The notes beneath the pieces were generated by a model. That model was not told the DNA's origin. It saw nothing but the letters and a program-made list of their open reading frames with translations, and did no database searches. Of a stretch of DNA of 64,000 bases, positions 24,066 through 32,639 are shown piece by piece. A program made the translations under genes and the position numbers. How positions within the stretch are numbered: the stretch's first letter is position 1; each line of letters starts with the position of its first letter. Source of the DNA: Pseudolabrys sp. Root1462 (GTDB taxonomy: Bacteria; Pseudomonadota; Alphaproteobacteria; Rhizobiales; Xanthobacteraceae); the NCBI RefSeq assembly GCF_001426945.1, contig NZ_LMFS01000001.1, forward strand, positions 103,412 through 167,411, read 5' to 3'.

Positions 24066-25295
24066 TTACTTCTTCGACCAGATCGGCTTCCCCACCGCGA
24101 GGCTTTCCGGATAGATCGTCACCGGCGTGCCGGACTGCCATTGGATGATTGCCAGACCGGCATCGACACGACGTCCCTTTTCATCGAATTTGATCGCGCC
24201 GCCCGGGTAGTATTTCGACGGCCCGCCGTCGAGCGTATGCAGCGAGTTCGCGAGAGACTCGCGGTCGGCTTTGCCGGATTTCTCCAGCGCGTCGCGCATC
24301 ACGATGAAATCGCCATAGGTCGAGATGACATTCTGATCGACCCAGGGCTCCTTGTATTTGGCCTTGAGTTCGGAGGCGATGCCTTCGTGGCCCTTGCCGC
24401 CCCAGCTGCCGATCGAGCCGATCATGCCCTGCAGCAGGTCGGGTGACATGGTCTGCAGCATGTCGGGTTCGAACATGGCGATGCCGAAGGCCATGGTCGG
24501 CACCCGGCCCTGACCCATGCCGAACTCGTTCATCTTCTCGAGCACGAGCTTGGCGTCGGAGATGACGGTCGGCAGGAAGAACAGCAGGTCGGGCCGCGCG
24601 GAGCGCACCTTCTGCACCAGCGGCGTTGCGTCGGCGAGCGGCGGCGTGAAGGTCTCGTCGACTACGATCTTGAGGCCGACTTCGGCGAGCAGGCCCTCAC
24701 GCATCGGCTTCACCGAGGCGACCGAGGCCGCGGTGTTATCGGTGATGATGGCGACGGTCTTGGGATCGCCGCCGGCCGATCTCGCGACCTTGAGGACGAC
24801 TGGCATCGCCTGCTTGGCTTGCGATGCGGCCGTCGCCGAGGTCTGGAAGATGTATTTGAAGCCGCGGTCGGTGATCAGGTCCGAGTAGGAGAGCGTCAGC
24901 ATCGGCAGCTTGGCGCGCTCCGTCACTTCGCTGACGGCCAGCGTCAGGGTCGACAGATAGGCGCCGGAGACGCCGACCATGTTCGGATAGTCCGCGACCA
25001 TGCGCTGGGCGGCGCTCTTGGCCTTCTCCGCGGTGTCGCCGGCATCGACGACCACCAGCTTCATCTTGGCGCCGCCGAGCGACTTGATGCCGCCTTCCTT
25101 GTTGATGCGTTCGACCGCCATCTCCGCGCCCTGACGGCACGAGGTGCCGAAGCGCGCATAGAGACCCGAGAGCGGCACCAGCAGGCCGACTTCGACCTCC
25201 TTTGCTGCTTGCGCCCAGGCGGTCGGCGCGGAGAGCGACGCGGTCAACGCCGTGGCGCCGGCCGAAGCGAGAAATTGTCTGCGTCCCAGTTTCAT
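24066..25295 (-). CDS. livK: ABC transporter substrate-binding protein (LivK/branched-chain type)
   Basis: 409-aa periplasmic receptor. MKLGRRQFLASAGATALTA is a twin-arginine-like export signal (RRQFL), cut after AWA; the mature protein starts VEVGLLVPLSGLYARFGTS, the PBP type-1 opening of Liv receptors, with GGIKSLGGAKMKLVVVDAG shortly after. GGAGGAGT precedes ATG 25295. First LIV gene of the operon at 24066-28765. Aromatic acids are frequent ligands of such receptors in catabolic operons. Confidence 0.88.
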   Translation of the reverse strand: MKLGRRQFLASAGATALTASLSAPTAWAQAAKEVEVGLLVPLSGLYARFGTSCRQGAEMAVERINKEGGIKSLGGAKMKLVVVDAGDTAEKAKSAAQRMVADYPNMVGVSGAYLSTLTLAVSEVTERAKLPMLTLSYSDLITDRGFKYIFQTSATAASQAKQAMPVVLKVARSAGGDPKTVAIITDNTAASVASVKPMREGLLAEVGLKIVVDETFTPPLADATPLVQKVRSARPDLLFFLPTVISDAKLVLEKMNEFGMGQGRVPTMAFGIAMFEPDMLQTMSPDLLQGMIGSIGSWGGKGHEGIASELKAKYKEPWVDQNVISTYGDFIVMRDALEKSGKADRESLANSLHTLDGGPSKYYPGGAIKFDEKGRRVDAGLAIIQWQSGTPVTIYPESLAVGKPIWSKK

Positions 25296-25341
25296 TTTGA
25301 CTCCTCCCTGTTTTCCGCGAGCGATGCGGTTTTTCTTCAAG

Positions 25342-26049
25342 CTACATTCCGAGATAGGCCGCGCGAATACGGTCATTCGCGCGGAGAGTCTGATTGTCGC
25401 CTTCGAGCACGACGCGGCCGGCCTCGAGCACGTAGCCGTGATCGGCGGTCTGCAGCGCCTCGGCGACACGCTGCTCGACGAGCAGAATTGTCAGCCTGGT
25501 CTGGCGGCGGATTTCGGTGAGCTGGTCGAAAATGAAATCGGCGATGGTAGGTGCGAGGCCCATCGACGGCTCGTCCAGCATCAGCAGCTTGGGCGAGGAG
25601 GCCAGCCCGCGGCCGATCGCCAGCATCTGCTGTTCGCCGCCCGACAGGGTACCGGCGAACTGGCGGCGGCGCTCCGAGAGGACCGGGAAGAGCCCGAGGA
25701 TGCGATCTATATTGGTTTTCCAGTTCTGCCGGCCGGCCTCGGTAAAGGCGCCCAGTTCGAGGTTCTCCATCACCGTCAGCGACGGAAAGACGTGACGGCC
25801 TTCGGGCACGTGAGCGATGCCGAGATGCGCGCGGCGGCTTGCCGGCAGCGCGAGCAGGTCGTTGCCCTCAAATCGGATCGCACCGGCGGAGGGCTTCAGG
25901 ATGCCAGAGATGGTTCTGAACAGCGTGCTCTTGCCGGCGCCGTTCGGGCCGACGACGGAGACGAACTGGCCTTCGGCGACGGTGATCGACACGTCGCGCA
26001 GGACCGGAACGCTCGAGTAGCCTGCGCTGATGCCTGCGATCTCAAGCAT
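25342..26049 (-). CDS. livF: LIV-type ABC transporter ATP-binding protein (LivF)
   Basis: 235-aa ATPase. Walker A VGPNGAGKSTLFRTI, signature LSGGEQQMLAIGRGL, Walker B LLMLDEPSMGLAP; the GLAP and IPEGR/VPEGR (HVPEGRHVFPSL) segments define LivF. The ATG 26049 overlaps the end of the fused permease-ATPase gene by 8 bp. Pairs with the ATPase part of that fusion to energise the importer. Confidence 0.92.
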   Translation of the reverse strand: MLEIAGISAGYSSVPVLRDVSITVAEGQFVSVVGPNGAGKSTLFRTISGILKPSAGAIRFEGNDLLALPASRRAHLGIAHVPEGRHVFPSLTVMENLELGAFTEAGRQNWKTNIDRILGLFPVLSERRRQFAGTLSGGEQQMLAIGRGLASSPKLLMLDEPSMGLAPTIADFIFDQLTEIRRQTRLTILLVEQRVAEALQTADHGYVLEAGRVVLEGDNQTLRANDRIRAAYLGM

Positions 26050-27802
26050 GGGCGCTCCACTTGGTGCCGAGATAGGCTTCGATGACGCGGCTGTCGCGCG
26101 TGATGGCCTGCGGGGTGTCCTCGACCAGCACGGCGCCATGATCGAGCACGACGAACCGATCCACGAGCCGCACCATCGTGTGCATGGTGTGTTCGATGAT
26201 GACGATGGTGATGCCTTGCTTGGCCAGCGCCCTGAGCACGGTGACGACTTCGGCCGCCTCGTTGGCGCCGAGGCCGGCCAATGTCTCGTCGAGCAGCAGC
26301 AGGCGGGGCGCGCCGGCGAGCGCACGCGCGAGCTCCATCAGCCGCAGCTCCTTGGTCGTCAGTTCGCTGGCGACGCGGTGCGCGACGCTCGTCAGGCCGA
26401 CGCGGGCGATCGCGTCGGCTGCGTGCGCGCGCGCTTCGGCGTCGTTGGCCGCACGGACATAGGCGCCGATGATGACATTGTCGGCGACGGACAGGCGCGC
26501 GAAGGGACGCATGACCTGGAACGTGCGGCCGACGCCGGCCTCGCACAATCGGTGCGGCGTTACGCCGAACACATCGCGGCCGTCGAGACGCACTTCGCCG
26601 GCGTCCGGGTGCTGGAAGCCGTTGAGCAGGTTGAAAAGGGTGGTCTTGCCGGCCCCATTCGGGCCGATGATGCCGAGAATGCTGCCACGCTGGACGTCGA
26701 AGCTGACGTTCTGAACGGCCTTGAGACCGCCGAACGACTTCGACAAATTGCGGACCGACAGGATGATTTCGCCACCGGCTTGCGGCGTGACCGCCGGGGG
26801 AAGGGGCTCGGCAGCGACGGGAACGTCGGTCGCCACGGCTTCCGCGATCGCCGGCGCTCCAGAACGCTTGCGCCACTTGTCACGCACGCGCCAGAAGATG
26901 CCTTCGGGAGCGACGAGGATGACGACAACGATGGCGAGGCCGTAGATAACGCCCTCAATGCCAGGAAATTGCGCGCCGAGCTTGGCCTGGAGGATTTGGC
27001 TCGTGGGGATGAGGATGGCCGCGCCAATCAGCGGTCCCCAAACGGTGCCGACGCCGCCGAACATGGTTACGGTGAGCGCCTGCGCCGAGACCAGCATGCC
27101 GAACACCGATTCCGGCGTGACGACCAGCAACACCATCACATAGAACGCGCCGATCGCGCCGGTGACTGCTCCGCTCAAGGTGATAGCGCGCAGCTTCCAG
27201 ACCAGCGTATTGATACCCGCGGCTTCCGCCGCCGCTTCGTTCTGCTTGATGGCGATCAGCGCCATGCCGAAGCGCGAGCGCTCGACGGCTTGCGACAGCA
27301 CGACGATGGCGAACGTCATACCGATGGCCAGCAGGGTGTACATGCGGCCGTCGGTGAACTGCATGTACAGCACCGCGTCCTTATGCTTCATCGGGATCGT
27401 CAGTTCCTGATACCCGAGCCACATGAACACGTTCAGGATCGCCAGCGGATAAGCCAGCATGGCGAGCGCGAAATAGTGGCTGCGCAGGCGGAACGTCAGC
27501 GCCCCGATCAGCAGCCCGGCCGCGCCGCCGACCAGTGCGGCGACCGGGATCAGCAGCCACGGCGTCAGATCGAAATAGATCTGTCCCAGCGCGGTGAAAT
27601 AGGCGCCGAGACCGAAGAACACCGCGTGGCCGAAGGAAATGAGGCCGGTGTAGCCGCTGAACAGGTTCCAGGCGAGGCCGAACGACGCCCAGATCAGCAC
27701 CAGCGTCATCACGAGCTGATAGTAGGAATTAGTGACGAGAAACGAGAGCGCGGCATAGGCGACCGCGAGCAGCACGAGTGGGAGCAGTGTGCGCATTCGC
27801 AT
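26042..27802 (-). CDS. fused LivM permease - LivG ATPase of a LIV-type ABC importer
   Basis: 586-aa single polypeptide. Residues ~1-310 are a LivM-like permease with about ten membrane segments (NLFSGYTGLISFGHAVFFGLG is the LivM signature). A linker of ~40 residues (~310-350) is followed by a LivG-like ATPase (~350-586) with Walker A IGPNGAGKTT, GVGRTFQVMRPF and Walker B LLLLDETLAGLG. The ABC signature is unusual: LTTKELRLMELARAL instead of LSGGQ, i.e. no glycine pair. The fusion is intact in frame. It replaces two separate genes of the standard LIV set. Confidence 0.9.
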   Translation of the reverse strand: MRMRTLLPLVLLAVAYAALSFLVTNSYYQLVMTLVLIWASFGLAWNLFSGYTGLISFGHAVFFGLGAYFTALGQIYFDLTPWLLIPVAALVGGAAGLLIGALTFRLRSHYFALAMLAYPLAILNVFMWLGYQELTIPMKHKDAVLYMQFTDGRMYTLLAIGMTFAIVVLSQAVERSRFGMALIAIKQNEAAAEAAGINTLVWKLRAITLSGAVTGAIGAFYVMVLLVVTPESVFGMLVSAQALTVTMFGGVGTVWGPLIGAAILIPTSQILQAKLGAQFPGIEGVIYGLAIVVVILVAPEGIFWRVRDKWRKRSGAPAIAEAVATDVPVAAEPLPPAVTPQAGGEIILSVRNLSKSFGGLKAVQNVSFDVQRGSILGIIGPNGAGKTTLFNLLNGFQHPDAGEVRLDGRDVFGVTPHRLCEAGVGRTFQVMRPFARLSVADNVIIGAYVRAANDAEARAHAADAIARVGLTSVAHRVASELTTKELRLMELARALAGAPRLLLLDETLAGLGANEAAEVVTVLRALAKQGITIVIIEHTMHTMVRLVDRFVVLDHGAVLVEDTPQAITRDSRVIEAYLGTKWSAHA

Positions 27803-27805
27803 GGC

Positions 27806-28765
27806 TCACGTTCTCTCGGTGACGCGGCCGAACAGGCCTTGCGGGCGCAGCAGGACGATGAGCAGGAAGAACACGAAGATTGCCGAATTCTGCAGTTGCG
27901 TCGGCAGCACAAGCGCGGACATCTGCTGAACGATGCCGATGGTCATGCCGCCCCAGAACGCGCCGATGATGCTGCCGAGGCCGCCGAGCACGACCCCCGC
28001 GTACATGATGATGACGTATTCGAGCCCGACGAAGGGATGGAAGGGATAGTTCGGCGCCAGCAGGCCGCCGGCGAGCGCCGTAATGCTAATGCCGAGCGCA
28101 AAGGCGATACGATGGGCGAAATTGACGTCGATGCCGATATAAGTGGCGGCAGTCGGATCGTCGGCGGAGGCGCGCAGCGCCTTGCCGAGCCGTGTGCCGC
28201 CGATGACCAAAGCCAGCCCAGCAATGACGAGAAGCGACACGATCGCGGCGATCGCGCGCGCCTTGTTGACGAAGATCTCGATGAAATCTCCCCAGAGCGG
28301 CCCGATGATCCAAGCCGTGCTGGACAGCGGCGTTCTGACCGACACGACCATCGAGCCGAAGATCATCTGGCTGGCGTTTTGCAGAATGAGGGCGATGCCG
28401 AGCGTGAGAATGAGCTGCGCGTAGTGGCCTTCGCCATCGAGCTGTGCGGTGCGTGTGCCGCTGACCCGCGAGATGAGAAACTGGTGCGCGAAATAGCCGA
28501 CACCGAACAATACCGGCGCGGCCAGAAATGCCGCGACATACGGGCCGAAGATGCTGCCGAACAGCGGCTGCACACCCAGAGCCGCGAAGAAGAAATAAGC
28601 CACGTACATGCCAAGCATCATGAAATCGCCTTGGGCGAAATTGATCACCCTCATGATGCCGAAGATCAGCGCCAGGCCGACGCACATCAGGCCGTAGATG
28701 GCGCCGACCAGAAGGCCGGCCATCAATGACTGCAGAACATTCTCGACGAGAATTGGAAATGTCAT
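27806..28765 (-). CDS. livH: LIV-type ABC transporter permease (LivH)
   Basis: 319-aa membrane protein with about eight hydrophobic segments. GLMCVGLALIFGIMRVINFAQGDFMMLG is the LivH signature (given in parts), and VIIMYAGVVLGGLGSIIGAFWGG is the EAA-type ATPase-docking loop. ATG 28765 is preferred; an in-frame GTG/ATG further up to 28807 would add 14 residues without family similarity. Starts 4 bp upstream of the fused permease-ATPase in the same operon. Confidence 0.9.
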   Translation of the reverse strand: MTFPILVENVLQSLMAGLLVGAIYGLMCVGLALIFGIMRVINFAQGDFMMLGMYVAYFFFAALGVQPLFGSIFGPYVAAFLAAPVLFGVGYFAHQFLISRVSGTRTAQLDGEGHYAQLILTLGIALILQNASQMIFGSMVVSVRTPLSSTAWIIGPLWGDFIEIFVNKARAIAAIVSLLVIAGLALVIGGTRLGKALRASADDPTAATYIGIDVNFAHRIAFALGISITALAGGLLAPNYPFHPFVGLEYVIIMYAGVVLGGLGSIIGAFWGGMTIGIVQQMSALVLPTQLQNSAIFVFFLLIVLLRPQGLFGRVTERT

Positions 28766-28999
28766 GAGGCGCACCCCGTGAGGCGGGCCGACCTCAGCGC
28801 GTGACATTCAAACTCGCAACAGCGATGCTTGAGGAAGCCTCTCACGCAAGTAGGATCGCCGTGCCGGCGGGCCATAGGTGTGTCCTCCCCGTCATTTGCT
28901 TTTGTTTTATTGACCAGGGCGCGGCCGCCCCGGTGTCAGGCTTTGGATCAATCAGTGGCAGGTGCTCCCTGATCGGGGGGCGCCGCCGTGCGATAGATG
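28766..28999. other. 234-bp gap inside the minus-strand gene set
   Basis: No gene, no clear hairpin with T-run. It could hold a secondary promoter for the LIV genes. Confidence 0.35.
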
Positions 29000-29905
29000 T
29001 CAGGTCGTTTTGCTGCGCATTTCCACGTGGGCCCATTCCTCGATTACCTTCGCGATCGAAGTGAAATCGGACTCGGGGCCGAATTTGGCGTTCGTCACTG
29101 CCAGCATTTGCCGGATAACGGCCCCAGCGATCATCGGCACGCCGAGCGCTTCGCCTTCGTCGATGCAGAGGCGCACATCCTTGTAGGACAGCGCGGTAGC
29201 GAAGCCGTAATCGAAGGTTCCGGTGAGGATGGCTTTCGGGAATTTGTCTTGGGTCGCGCTGTTGCGGCCGCTGCCGGCGTTGATGATGTCGATCATCACC
29301 TTGGGATCGAGGCCGGCCTTGACGCCCATGGCGACCGCTTCCGACGACAGCACGATGGCCGCTGCCGCGAGCAAGTTGTTGCCGAGTTTCGCGACCTGGG
29401 CGAGGCCGGGCTTTTCGCCGGTATAGAAAGTCTTGCCGAACACCTTGAGCAGCGGGTCGATCGCGTCGGCGGTGGCCTTCGGCCCTGACACCATGACCGC
29501 GAGCGTGCCCTTTTCCGCGCCCGGCACGCCGCCGCTGACCGGCGCATCGATCCAGGCGACCTGCCGTTCGCCGAGCGCCTGCGCGATGATCTTCGCCGCG
29601 CTGGGTCCGGTGGTCGACAAGTCGATCACGGTCTTGACGGCGTTGCCCTGGTTGACGCCGTTCGGACCGAGGACGACTGCCTGGACGATCGGCGGCGTTG
29701 GCAGACTGAGAAAGACGATTTCCGAAGCCGAAGCGACCTCGGCAGGAGACTTGGCGAGCTTGGCGCCGCGCGCCACCAAGGGCTTGGTCGCCTCCGGATT
29801 GGTGTCATAAACGCACAGCGAATAGCCGGCATCCATCAGCCGTCCCGACATGGGGGCGCCCATGCGGCCGACACCAATGAAGCCGAGAACCTGACCTTCG
29901 GTCAT
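29000..29905 (-). CDS. 3-hydroxyisobutyrate-dehydrogenase-like NAD(P) oxidoreductase
   Basis: 301 aa, beta-hydroxyacid dehydrogenase family and paralogue of 13730-14629. GFIGVGRMGAPMSGRLMDAG (nucleotide loop), DAPVSGGVPGAEKGTLAVMV (substrate signature), catalytic Lys in GLAQVAKLGNNL, and NAGSGRN. First gene of the minus-strand set; its upstream region holds the shared 12-mer at 29956-29967 and is divergent from an MBL hydrolase. Probably oxidises a hydroxy acid formed by the hydrolases in this set. Confidence 0.87.
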   Translation of the reverse strand: MTEGQVLGFIGVGRMGAPMSGRLMDAGYSLCVYDTNPEATKPLVARGAKLAKSPAEVASASEIVFLSLPTPPIVQAVVLGPNGVNQGNAVKTVIDLSTTGPSAAKIIAQALGERQVAWIDAPVSGGVPGAEKGTLAVMVSGPKATADAIDPLLKVFGKTFYTGEKPGLAQVAKLGNNLLAAAAIVLSSEAVAMGVKAGLDPKVMIDIINAGSGRNSATQDKFPKAILTGTFDYGFATALSYKDVRLCIDEGEALGVPMIAGAVIRQMLAVTNAKFGPESDFTSIAKVIEEWAHVEMRSKTT

Positions 29906-29955
29906 GAACGTTCCTTCCCCGCGGCCGGGCGAGGGACGTTCGCCGTCGCGCCGCC

Positions 29956-29967
29956 AATTGTATTATT
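29956..29967. promoter_or_regulatory. candidate GntR operator, 12-mer shared with 3551-3562
   Basis: AATTGTATTATT, within an AT-rich island (29956-29979) that repeats ATTGTA twice, in the divergent promoter between the dehydrogenase-like (29905, minus) and MBL (30130, plus) genes. Exact reverse complement of 3551-3562. Confidence 0.45.
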
Positions 29968-30129
29968 ATATTATTGTAACGCCAGATCGCCGGGGAAAGC
30001 GACATGCAAGTTTCGTATATCAGAATTTCGCATTCCGGCGTGGGCAGTGGAGCCCCGCAACAGCGGGCCGCCGCCGTCTGACGCCGCCGCCGGCACTCAA
30101 AGCCGCCAAAAAAATCCAGAGGAAACGCA

Positions 30130-30951
30130 ATGCCCGCCGACCTGCCGCAATTCGAGCTCACCGCCATCCGTTACGCCACGCGAAACGGGCAGCGCCGCGA
30201 CCATTTCATCGGCGGCGATCCGCATGACGGCCCGATGCCGATGGACTATTTCCTCTGGGCCGCGGTGTCGGCCGACAAGACGTACGTCATCGACTGCGGC
30301 TTCACCGCTGAAGTGGCGGCGCGGCGCCAGCGCACCTTCCTGCGCGATCCGATCGACGGCCTCAAACTGATCGGCATCGATGCCGACGACGTCACGGACG
30401 TCATCCTCACCCATCTGCATTACGACCACGTCGGCAACCTCCACCGCTTCCCCAAGGCGCGCTTCCATCTGCAGGAGCCGGAGATGCATTATGCCACCGG
30501 CCACTACATGGCCTATCCGCGGCTGGCGCATTCGTTCGAGCCGGACGACGTCTGCGGCATCGTGCGGCTGAACTTCGCGCAACGCGTCGCCTGGCACTTC
30601 GGCTCCAAGGAGCTGGCACCCGGCATCTCGCTGCATGTGGTCGGCGGTCATTCCGCCGGATTGCAGTTCGTCCGTGTCCACACCAAGCGCGGCTGGGTGG
30701 TCGTGGCTTCCGATGTTTCGCACTTCTATGAAAACCTGGAGAGCCGTCGCCCGTACACGACGTCGTTCCATGTCGGCGAGATGCTCGATGGCTTCGAGGC
30801 GTTGCTGGCACAGGCGCCGACGCCCGATCATGTCGTGCCCGGTCACGACCCGCTGGTCATGCAGCGCTATCCGGCGCCGCGCCTCGATCTCGAAGGCATC
30901 GCCGTGAGCCTCGATGTCGCGCCGCATGCGATCGGGCCTCGCGGAACCTGA
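30130..30951 (+). CDS. metallo-beta-lactamase-fold hydrolase (lactonase-like)
   Basis: 273 aa, paralogue of 21476-22294. HLHYDHVGN (95-103) carries the zinc ligands; HFIGGDPHDGPMPMDYFLW near residue 25, GGHSAGL, SDVSHF and PGHDP match the other copy one by one. AGAGGAAA upstream of ATG 30130 is a good ribosome site. It diverges from the dehydrogenase-like gene and probably acts in the same pathway with a different substrate range. Confidence 0.82.
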   Translation: MPADLPQFELTAIRYATRNGQRRDHFIGGDPHDGPMPMDYFLWAAVSADKTYVIDCGFTAEVAARRQRTFLRDPIDGLKLIGIDADDVTDVILTHLHYDHVGNLHRFPKARFHLQEPEMHYATGHYMAYPRLAHSFEPDDVCGIVRLNFAQRVAWHFGSKELAPGISLHVVGGHSAGLQFVRVHTKRGWVVVASDVSHFYENLESRRPYTTSFHVGEMLDGFEALLAQAPTPDHVVPGHDPLVMQRYPAPRLDLEGIAVSLDVAPHAIGPRGT

Positions 30952-31069
30952 AACTCCCGTAAAGGTGCAGGCGCCGCGGCCGCGCCACGCGCGATCGCGG
31001 AACCATGCGCTGTCCAGCCCGTTTCAAGTGCACACAGACAACGTGAAATTGAACGGGACGAGGCAATCG

Positions 31070-32068
31070 ATGACGACCGCGGACATGGAACGATTTGCCA
31101 AAGCGGCGGACAAGGTCGCGGCCGCGGGACGCGCGATCCAGAGCAAGATTGACGCCAAGGATAAGAAGAGCAAGTCCAAGGGCGAGACCGGCGCGATGCA
31201 GGCCGGCTCGCGGCCTTATCCCGAACCGCCGCTGCCGGCGCAGCACTTGAAGAAGCCCGGCGTCGAGGCCGATCTCGAACTCGCGCCGATGGTCGATGCG
31301 CCGCACTACAAAGGTTCGGACAAGCTCAAGGGCAAAGTGGCGCTGATCACCGGCGCCGATTCCGGCATCGGCCGTTCCGTGGCAATCCTGTTCGCGCGCG
31401 AAGGCGCCGATGTGGCGATCGCCTATCTCAACGAGCACGAGGATGCGCGCGACACGGCCAAAATGGTCGAGAAGGAAGGCCGACGCTGCATTGTCATGGC
31501 CGGCGACGTCGCCGATCCGGAATTCTGCAAGGCCAGCGTCGCCAACACCGTCGATAAGCTCGGCGGTCTCGACGTTCTGGTGAACAACGCCGCGTTCCAG
31601 GAGCACGTGCAGGATTTCGAAGACCTCACCGAGGAGCACTTCGACCTCACGCTCAAGACCAATCTTTACGGCTATTTCCACATGGCCAAGGCCGCGGTGC
31701 CTCATATGAAGCCGGGCAGCGCCATCGTCATGACCGGCTCGGTCACCGGCCTGATGGGCAGCAGCCTGCTGCTCGACTATTCGATGACCAAAGGCGGCAT
31801 TCATGCCTTCGTGCGTTCGCTGGCCACGCATCTCGTGGACAAGGGGATTCGCGTCAATGCCGTCGCGCCCGGTCCGGTGTGGACGCCGCTCAATCCGGCG
31901 GATCGCGACGCCAAGGGCGTCGAGAAATTCGGTAGCGGGGTGCCGATGAAACGGCCGGCGCAGCCGGAAGAAATCGCGCCCGCCTATGTGTTTCTCGCAG
32001 CGCCGAGTTGCTCCAGCTACATCACTGGAGAAATCCTGCCGATCATCGGCGGTTATTCGGGCGGCTAG
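31070..32068 (+). CDS. SDR-family oxidoreductase (YghA/YhdF, glucose-dehydrogenase-like)
   Basis: 332 aa with a ~95-residue N-terminal extension rich in Lys and Pro before the SDR core, as in YghA/YhdF-type proteins. TGADSGIGRSVAILFA (nucleotide loop), NNAAFQEH, catalytic Ser in TGSVTG and Y-S-M-T-K in LDYSMTKGGIHAF; ITGEILPIIGGYSGG ends the protein. The ATG at 31070 follows a spacer after the MBL gene. It may be a stress-related aldehyde/sugar reductase and stands alone with weak linkage to neighbours. Confidence 0.83.
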   Translation: MTTADMERFAKAADKVAAAGRAIQSKIDAKDKKSKSKGETGAMQAGSRPYPEPPLPAQHLKKPGVEADLELAPMVDAPHYKGSDKLKGKVALITGADSGIGRSVAILFAREGADVAIAYLNEHEDARDTAKMVEKEGRRCIVMAGDVADPEFCKASVANTVDKLGGLDVLVNNAAFQEHVQDFEDLTEEHFDLTLKTNLYGYFHMAKAAVPHMKPGSAIVMTGSVTGLMGSSLLLDYSMTKGGIHAFVRSLATHLVDKGIRVNAVAPGPVWTPLNPADRDAKGVEKFGSGVPMKRPAQPEEIAPAYVFLAAPSCSSYITGEILPIIGGYSGG

Positions 32069-32177
32069 ACGCGGCGGCACCTCAGAAAGGCCGGCTGCGC
32101 GCCGCAGTGCGCGCGGGCCTCGGAACAATCCGTGCGGCGAGCCGTTCGTTCATCCAGGGGCGGCCGAGGATATCCAG

Positions 32178-32639
32178 ATGTCAGAAACAAGGCCGCGAAC
32201 CGCGGTCGGTATCCGCTATCCGTTCTTTCCGGTGGCGCTTGCCGTCCCGACCGTTTGCTTCATAGCAACTCTCCTGACCGATCTCGCGTACTGGAAAACC
32301 GCTGAAATGATGTGGGCGGATTTCTCCGCCTGGCTCGTCACCACAGGCGTGATCTTCGGTTTCGTCGCGCTGGTCGTCTGGGTCGTCGATCTGCTTAGAG
32401 GCCCGTTCGTCCGCGCGCAGTTGCCGCCGTGGCCCTGTGCGATCGCCCAGGTGGTCGCGCTCGCGCTCGCCAACGTCAACATGCTCGTTCACACGCACGA
32501 TGCGTGGACCTCGGTCGTGCCGTGGGGCCTCGTCCTGTCGGCGATCGTCGCTGTCCTCGTCCTGGTCGCAGGCTGGATGGGACGTGCAGCGATGTATCGC
32601 GAGCGGATTGCAGTTCAGCAGGTTGGAGTCGCGCCATGA
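32178..32639 (+). CDS. DUF2231-like inner-membrane protein
   Basis: 153-aa protein with four hydrophobic segments (about 14-32, 47-70, 84-102, 112-132). Small 4-TM proteins with a FPxAL...L start (FFPVALAVPTVCFIATLLTDL) are typical of DUF2231, often found beside redox proteins. ATG 32178 was chosen because family members begin just before the first segment. Its stop overlaps the next start (ATGA), so the downstream dehydrogenase is translationally coupled; a redox partner role is likely but not proven. Confidence 0.7.
   Translation: MSETRPRTAVGIRYPFFPVALAVPTVCFIATLLTDLAYWKTAEMMWADFSAWLVTTGVIFGFVALVVWVVDLLRGPFVRAQLPPWPCAIAQVVALALANVNMLVHTHDAWTSVVPWGLVLSAIVAVLVLVAGWMGRAAMYRERIAVQQVGVAP

Noticed and set aside
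26030-28729. An 899-codon plus-strand frame opposite the LIV genes.
   Set aside because: It covers three known transporter genes on the other strand, and the translation is Asp/Arg/His-rich without a fold motif; it exists because of codon bias.
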